Part shown: positions 40,565 through 45,542 of the stretch, one piece after another
How positions within the stretch are numbered: position 1 is the stretch's first letter
Layout of the letters: every line of letters begins with the position of its first letter
Notes under the pieces: model-generated
What the model was told of the DNA's origin: nothing
The model's database searches: none
The model's input: the letters and a program-made list of their open reading frames with translations, nothing else
NCBI GenBank assembly: GCA_035764005.1
Contig: DASTZZ010000062.1
Location: 1 to 45,542, forward strand
DNA from: Terriglobales bacterium
Lineage (GTDB): Bacteria > Acidobacteriota > Terriglobia > Terriglobales > Acidobacteriaceae
DNA length: 45,542 nt
Reading direction: 5' to 3'
Made by a program: the position numbers and the translations under genes

Positions 40565-43264
40565 ATGCTCAAACGAATCGGATTGTATTTTCTCCTGGTC
40601 CTTGCCTCCGTCCTACGCTTCTTCGGCGCCGATTTTGCCATGAAGGTGACCGACAAGAATTATCTCGACACCCAAGGTTTCAGCGTCTTTCTCTACGACA
40701 GCACGTACCATCCAGTTTTCGTAGACCAAAAGAACACGGCGATGGAGATGATTCTCCACGGCCAGCGCATCGCTACTAACGGGGACGTGCGCCTGATGCC
40801 AACGCCCGAGCAGTGGGACCTCGTGGCAACGCTCAAAGGACGCCACGCCGACAAGGAGAACAACCGGCTCACCGCCGACCTCGCGTTCCCGACCTTCGAT
40901 TTGAGCTACACGCTGGAAGTTGCAGCGGAACCAGGCGGGGTGAAGGTCAGCATCAATCTCGACAAACCGCTACCGCAGAAGCTCGCCGGACGAGCGGGCT
41001 TCAATTTGGAATTCCTCCCCTCGATCTACATGGGCAAGGCTTACCTGGTGGACGGAACAAAGGCCGGCATCTTCCCGCGAACCCCCAACGATCCGATGGT
41101 CAAGGTATTGCCGCTAGCTGATGAACCGAAGAAGGCGTACTACCTGGAGGATTGGGACAAAGCCAAGGGATACATGCAGCCTTTGCCGTTCGCCGAGGGC
41201 AAAAGTATCACGCTGGGAGTCGACGACGCGCTAGCTCGGGTGAACGTTACGTCGGAGACGGCCGATCTCATGCTGTTCGATGGGCGCGACCGTGCGCAGA
41301 ACGGATGGTTTGTGCTGCGCTCGCTGATTCCTACTGGCAAGACCACCGACGCGATCGTGTGGCACATCCGGCCGGACGTGATTCCGAACTGGACGCGGCC
41401 TCCGATGATCGCGCACAGCCAGGTCGGATATGCGCCGGGTTTCTCCAAGGTGGCGATCCTCGAACTCGACCCCAAGTACAACGCGCCGAAAACGGCAAAA
41501 GTGCTGCGCCTGATGGAAGACGGATCGTACAAGCAGGTGTTTGAAGGTCCGATCACGCCGTCAACGCCGTGGCTGCGCTACGTGTATTCGAAGTTCGATT
41601 TCACTCCGGTCAACGACCCGGGCCTGTATGTAATTGAGTACGCCGACCAGCGCACCGCGCCGTTTCCGATCTCCAGAGATGCCTACGCGAATATTTGGCA
41701 GGACAGCCTCGACCATCACCTTGCCGAGCAGATGGATCACGTCTCCGTCCGCGAAGGCTATCGCATGTGGCACGGCAAGTCGCACCTCGACGATGGCCGC
41801 ATGGCGCCCGTGGTCGGTGAACAATTCGACGGCTGGAATCAAGCCACGGCAACGGACGGGAAATATAAAGGCGGCGATCACATTCCTGGAATGAACGTGG
41901 GCGGCTGGTACGACGCCGGCGACTTCGACCTCGAAGAGCCTGCAGAGCTAAGCGTGATTCAGAATCTGGCTCTCGCGTATCGCGAATTCAATCTCAAGTA
42001 CGACGAGCTTACGGTGGACGAAACCGCGCGTGAGGTTGAGATGCACCGTCCCGACGGCGTTCCCGATACGGTACAGCAAGTCAAGCACGGCGCATTGCTC
42101 ATTCTGGCGCAGTTCCACAACATAGGCCACGCGATCCGTGGCACGCACGAACCCGATCTGCGCCAGTACACGCAGGTGGGTGACGGAGCGTCGAAGACCG
42201 ACGGCCGCATCTACGACCCGAAGCTCGGTCCCAACGAAGTGAAGGGCGACTACTCCGGCAAGCCCGATGACCGCTGGATATTCACTTCGAACAATCCGTT
42301 CTTCCAGTGGAATGCCATCGCCGCACTGGCTGCGGCAGCGGACACGCTGAAAGGATGGGACGATGCGATGGCGAAAGACTGCCTCGATACCGCGATCAAA
42401 GCATGGAACGACGAGAAGGCTCACCCGACGCAGAATCCTGCGAGAGGCGGCTTAGGCGGAGCGTCTCCAGCCGGCGCTCCCGGAGGCGGCGTGCTCGCTG
42501 CCTCGCAGGGAGTGGTGTCTGGCGCACAAGGCGGTCGTAACACACGCGGCACCTCGGGCGCTCCCACAACTTCGAATAGCGCACAGCCATCCCCTCCCGC
42601 CGGCTTCCGCCGTGGCGGCTTCGGCCCACTGGATTGGGCCGCGGCTTTGGAGCTGACCATTGCCACCAATGGCGCGGAGCCCTACAAATCCCGCCTGAAG
42701 GAATTGTTCCCTCAAATGATCACCCCCGAGCAGATCGGTATCCGCGGTTGGACGGCCGTTCGAGCATTGCCTTATCTGGACGCGAGCGAAAAAGATCAAC
42801 TGCGCGAAGCGGTCAAGACATATATGGCGGGTCTAGATAAGGAGTTGGAGGCCACCCCGTTCGGCGTGCCTCCAAGCCTGGGCACTTGGGGGGGATCCGG
42901 CGCCGTGGTTGACATGGCCATCCGCATGTACTTCCTGAACAAGACGTTTCCCGATCTTGTGGGCTCTGAATACACACTTCGCGCCGTCAATTACATTCTC
43001 GGCACGCACCCGGTATCCAGCACGTCATATGTCGCCGGCGTCGGTACAGTCTCGAAAACGAAGACGTACAGCAACAACCGCGCCGACAACTCTTACATTC
43101 CGGGCGCCGTAATCCCTGGATACATCATCATCAAACCGGATTTCCCCGAGTGCATCGACGACTTCGGATTCCTCTGGTTCGAAGACGAAGCCGTCGTAGC
43201 CGGCTCGGCGAACTGGGTGGTAGCCGGCAACGCCGCGGACGCGATTATCAACGAGGCGAAGTAG
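40565..43264 (+). CDS. Exported GH9-family glycoside hydrolase (cellulase-type)
   Basis: About 899 residues. A signal-like N-terminus (MLKRIGLYFLLVLASVLRFFG) is followed by a ~250-residue beta-rich region, a cellulase N-terminal Ig-like domain (IAHSQVGYAPGFSKVAILELD) and a GH9 (alpha/alpha)6 barrel. The catalytic Asp pair is D450/D453 in GGWYDAGDFD, and the general acid is probably E873 or E875 in WFEDEAVVAG. A 60-residue Gly/Pro/Ser-rich insert (about 623-686) interrupts the barrel. GH9 enzymes cut beta-1,4-glucans or act on glucosamine/cellobiose ends; substrate unproved. MLKR at 40565 is preferred because it starts the signal peptide. Convergent with the GH31 gene, 66 bp apart. Confidence 0.9.
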   Translation: MLKRIGLYFLLVLASVLRFFGADFAMKVTDKNYLDTQGFSVFLYDSTYHPVFVDQKNTAMEMILHGQRIATNGDVRLMPTPEQWDLVATLKGRHADKENNRLTADLAFPTFDLSYTLEVAAEPGGVKVSINLDKPLPQKLAGRAGFNLEFLPSIYMGKAYLVDGTKAGIFPRTPNDPMVKVLPLADEPKKAYYLEDWDKAKGYMQPLPFAEGKSITLGVDDALARVNVTSETADLMLFDGRDRAQNGWFVLRSLIPTGKTTDAIVWHIRPDVIPNWTRPPMIAHSQVGYAPGFSKVAILELDPKYNAPKTAKVLRLMEDGSYKQVFEGPITPSTPWLRYVYSKFDFTPVNDPGLYVIEYADQRTAPFPISRDAYANIWQDSLDHHLAEQMDHVSVREGYRMWHGKSHLDDGRMAPVVGEQFDGWNQATATDGKYKGGDHIPGMNVGGWYDAGDFDLEEPAELSVIQNLALAYREFNLKYDELTVDETAREVEMHRPDGVPDTVQQVKHGALLILAQFHNIGHAIRGTHEPDLRQYTQVGDGASKTDGRIYDPKLGPNEVKGDYSGKPDDRWIFTSNNPFFQWNAIAALAAAADTLKGWDDAMAKDCLDTAIKAWNDEKAHPTQNPARGGLGGASPAGAPGGGVLAASQGVVSGAQGGRNTRGTSGAPTTSNSAQPSPPAGFRRGGFGPLDWAAALELTIATNGAEPYKSRLKELFPQMITPEQIGIRGWTAVRALPYLDASEKDQLREAVKTYMAGLDKELEATPFGVPPSLGTWGGSGAVVDMAIRMYFLNKTFPDLVGSEYTLRAVNYILGTHPVSSTSYVAGVGTVSKTKTYSNNRADNSYIPGAVIPGYIIIKPDFPECIDDFGFLWFEDEAVVAGSANWVVAGNAADAIINEAK

Positions 43265-43330
43265 GCATTCCTTCCTCTGTGTCCTGTTGTTGTCGGTATT
43301 GCTTTTCTGCTGCCGCGGAGCGCTTCGCTT

Positions 43331-45542
43331 TTACGGTGCGGGCGTTTGCGAGACGGCGAAGCACGTTTCCTGCTTACCTCCCGGCGCTCCGCAGGTAAGC
43401 CTCAGTTCCGCTCCCTGTGCGGGGTTGCGAAATTGCAGTGTAAGCGTCTGGGCTGATGCATTGAAGGTCGTCCCGGAAACAGGCTTCCCGTTTAGGGAAA
43501 TACTTTTCGGCTGCTGCTTGACGCCGTAGATGACAGCTTGTATTTGCGTGAACCAGGGCACGAATGTGCCTTTTTGCGGAGAGATCTTGACTCGCAAAGC
43601 GTCTTGGTAGCCCTCGCAGGAATAGTCCACTCGCAGGTATTTGCCTTTGGTGTAGTCGAAGCTGAGGCCGTCGTCCAGGTACAGCGAGCCCTGGCAGGTG
43701 CGGTCGGGATAGACCCGGAGTTCGAGCGGTCCTCGCGGTTTCTCGGCGGTGTCCTGCACTAAAGGCTGGCGGGGAATGATTGCTCCGCCGCGCACATAGA
43801 CGTGCAGCGTATCGAGCGCGGGCTGCACTTTGATTTCTCCTGGACGAAGCTGCTTGCCTGTCCAGTAGTCGTACCAGAGATTTCCGCCAGGCAACATGAT
43901 GCGGTACTTCTGGACGAACTCGTAGGGCTCAGGAGCGACTAGCAGATCATGTCCGAAAAGATACTGACTGTTGGCCCAGTCACCTTCTATGACTAGTGGT
44001 TCCTGGTCGGGATATTCGAGGAACATTGGACGCATGAGTGGGATGCCGTCGCGTGTGGCTTCTTCGATGCTGGTGTAAATGTATGGCAGCAAGCGATAGC
44101 GCTCTTCGATGTAGCGCTTACGGATCGCCTCGTGTTGCGGCCCATGCACCCAGGGCTCCTGATCGGCGCTGCCTTTTTCTGTGTGATCGCGGTCGATGGG
44201 ATTGAATGCTCCCAGCTCGAGCCACTTGGTTAAAAGATCCGGCTGAGGGCTGCCTTTGTAGCCGCCGATGTCGGCTCCCACAATGGGAAATCCGCTGATT
44301 CCCAGGTTTTGCAGCATGGGAACGGAGATGCGCATGTGGTTCCATGTGCTCGAATTGTCGCCGGTCCAGGTGGCGGCGTAGCGCTGGCCGCCGACGTAAG
44401 TTGCGCGTGTTAGCACAAACGGACGCTCGTTGGGGCGGAGCTTCAGCAACCCGTCGTGCGTGGCCTCGGAGTTCAGCATGCCGAGCACGTTATGGATTTC
44501 GCGCTGTGTTGTTGTGCGTGGGGGCTGGCCGGGCTCTTCGATGCGATCGATGGCGTCGATGCGAATGGTTTTGCTTGGTACTTCGAAGACGGCGGGCTCG
44601 TTCATGTCGTTCCAGAATCCGGAGACGCCGTCTTTGACGAACTCGGCGTAAAGATTGCCCCACCAGTCGCGTACGGCTTTGCGTGTGAAATCAGGAAAGA
44701 CGCTTTCGCCGGGCCACACTTTGCCGACGTAGTCTGTGCCATCAGGGTTCTTGATGAAGGCGTCGATGGCTTTGCCGGAATCGTACGGTGCGTATCCGGG
44801 TTCCTGCTTGATGTGGAGGTCGGTGATGGCGATGGTGTGCACGCCTTCTTTCAGAAAGTCCTGAACCATGCCGGCGAAATTTGGGAATCTCTGCGGATCG
44901 ACGGTGAAAACGCGGTTCCCGCGTTGATAGTCGATGTCGGTGTAAATCACGTCGAGCGGGATCTTCTTCTGTTTGAACGTCTGCACGATCTCGCGCACTC
45001 TCGATTCGGGAAAGTAGCTGTAGCGGCACTGCTGGAAGCCGAGGCTCCAGAGTGGAGGCAGTGGGGCGCGTCCGACGAGCGCGGTGAAGGTGCTGACTAC
45101 TTGCTTGGGACGCGGTCCGTAGATGAAGTAGTAATCGACTTCGCCGCCGGCGGCTCCGAACGAATATTCGTCGGGCGATTCTTTGCCGAGGTCCCAGTGC
45201 TGGCGGAAGGTGCTGTCGAGAAAGATGCCGTAGCTCGTCCCTTTGCGCAGCGTGAGCAGGAAGCCGAGCGTCTTATACAGAGGGTCAGTGGATTCCTGCC
45301 AGCCGTAGGCGTCGGTGTTCCACATCGTGAACGCCTGATTGCGATGGTCGAGCGGGCCGGCTTTGTCGCCGAGGCCGAAATAATGCTCGTCTTGGGGCAT
45401 CATGCGATGGACGGTGAACTCGTCGCCTCGCCATGTGATGGACGCGGAGTCGCCGGCGATGAATGCGCCGTCTGCTCCTAGAAAACTCACCGTGGAACTG
45501 CGGCGATCAACGCGGATGTGGAGCGCTGCGGTGTCGAGTTCG
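43331..45542 (-). CDS. GH31 alpha-glucosidase, N-terminus beyond window
   Basis: At least 736 residues; the frame stays open to the window edge (ELDTAALHIRVDRRSSTVSF), so the start lies outside. GH31 features: the catalytic nucleophile Asp in GFWNDMNEP (codon 44608-44606) and the acid/base Asp in ATWTGDNSSTW (44360-44358). TreS/MalQ elsewhere handle alpha-glucans, and this enzyme would release glucose or xylose from alpha-linked oligosaccharides; the branch is not resolved. The C-terminal beta-domain ends near 43331. It holds a perfect TTCCC-N5-GGGAA palindrome (43485-43499) and a related CCC-ACAAT-GGG motif (44277-44287). Confidence 0.93.
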   Translation of the reverse strand, partial: ELDTAALHIRVDRRSSTVSFLGADGAFIAGDSASITWRGDEFTVHRMMPQDEHYFGLGDKAGPLDHRNQAFTMWNTDAYGWQESTDPLYKTLGFLLTLRKGTSYGIFLDSTFRQHWDLGKESPDEYSFGAAGGEVDYYFIYGPRPKQVVSTFTALVGRAPLPPLWSLGFQQCRYSYFPESRVREIVQTFKQKKIPLDVIYTDIDYQRGNRVFTVDPQRFPNFAGMVQDFLKEGVHTIAITDLHIKQEPGYAPYDSGKAIDAFIKNPDGTDYVGKVWPGESVFPDFTRKAVRDWWGNLYAEFVKDGVSGFWNDMNEPAVFEVPSKTIRIDAIDRIEEPGQPPRTTTQREIHNVLGMLNSEATHDGLLKLRPNERPFVLTRATYVGGQRYAATWTGDNSSTWNHMRISVPMLQNLGISGFPIVGADIGGYKGSPQPDLLTKWLELGAFNPIDRDHTEKGSADQEPWVHGPQHEAIRKRYIEERYRLLPYIYTSIEEATRDGIPLMRPMFLEYPDQEPLVIEGDWANSQYLFGHDLLVAPEPYEFVQKYRIMLPGGNLWYDYWTGKQLRPGEIKVQPALDTLHVYVRGGAIIPRQPLVQDTAEKPRGPLELRVYPDRTCQGSLYLDDGLSFDYTKGKYLRVDYSCEGYQDALRVKISPQKGTFVPWFTQIQAVIYGVKQQPKSISLNGKPVSGTTFNASAQTLTLQFRNPAQGAELRLTCGAPGGKQETCFAVSQTPAP
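43485..43499. repeat. 15-bp palindrome TTCCC-N5-GGGAA, perfect arms (copy 4)
   Basis: Reads TTCCCGTTTAGGGAA, inside the GH31 gene. Confidence 0.65.

Noticed and set aside
44456-45481. Long plus-strand open frame in the GH31 gene
   Set aside because: The minus strand has the GH31 catalytic motifs; the plus frame is a shadow.

Overview
This 45.5 kb window looks like chromosomal DNA of a soil-type Acidobacteriota (Terriglobia-like). The best phylum clue is the exported VWA protein at 18333-19487, which matches the 'VWFA-related Acidobacterial domain' family. Supporting clues are exported glycoside hydrolases (GH9, GH31), a TreS-maltokinase fusion with MalQ, a TIG-repeat cytochrome with a CGGG tail, and REP/RAYT remnants. 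This is inference from content; no marker gene such as rRNA is present.

Layout. 1-3173: start of a transposase gene, a 22-bp tandem repeat block, a TetR regulator divergent from an NAD(P)-binding protein and a DoxX-like membrane protein, then a decayed NamZ/DUF1343 fragment. 3239-6274: an exported vanadium-haloperoxidase-like protein, a small exported beta-barrel-type protein, and an ArsR-SRPBCC pair whose start codon sits at the centre of a 30-bp perfect palindrome. 6336-11249: mobile-DNA zone with a complete IS1182-family element (1,715 bp, 19-bp perfect ends, left end nested in a hairpin), a SulP anion transporter, a twice-frameshifted RAYT transposase and an inverted REP pair. 11250-24325: exported proteins and sensors. 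These are a di-heme cytochrome with TIG repeats, an ankyrin protein, two secreted hydrolases, a likely operon (SYLF-amidase lipoprotein, Cys-rich coiled-coil protein, VWA protein), a GAF-TM-Sel1 protein and a PAS-PAS-HisKA protein without an ATPase domain. 24943-31641: MFS exporter, a split DsbD-like thiol relay (CcdA, TlpA-like, DsbD-alpha-like), aldo/keto reductase, membrane phosphoesterase and a secreted MetX-like hydrolase. 31692-36622: TreS-maltokinase and MalQ, translationally coupled, for trehalose/maltose/glycogen metabolism. 36848-45542: acyl-CoA dehydrogenase coupled to a PilZ protein, an orphan NuoI, a STAS protein, a class A beta-lactamase-like protein, tRNA-Thr(CGU), and convergent GH9 and GH31 enzymes (GH31 runs off the window).

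Three patterns cut across genes. First, several genes have a -10-like hexamer 6-8 nt before ATG and no Shine-Dalgarno, which suggests leaderless mRNAs. Second, a 15-bp palindrome TTCCC-N5-GGGAA recurs in genes and spacers. Third, an AGCT-rich repeat recurs in four intergenic gaps. The most novel protein-level candidates are the SYLF-amidase fusion with its coupled Cys-rich partner, and the tail of the TIG cytochrome.
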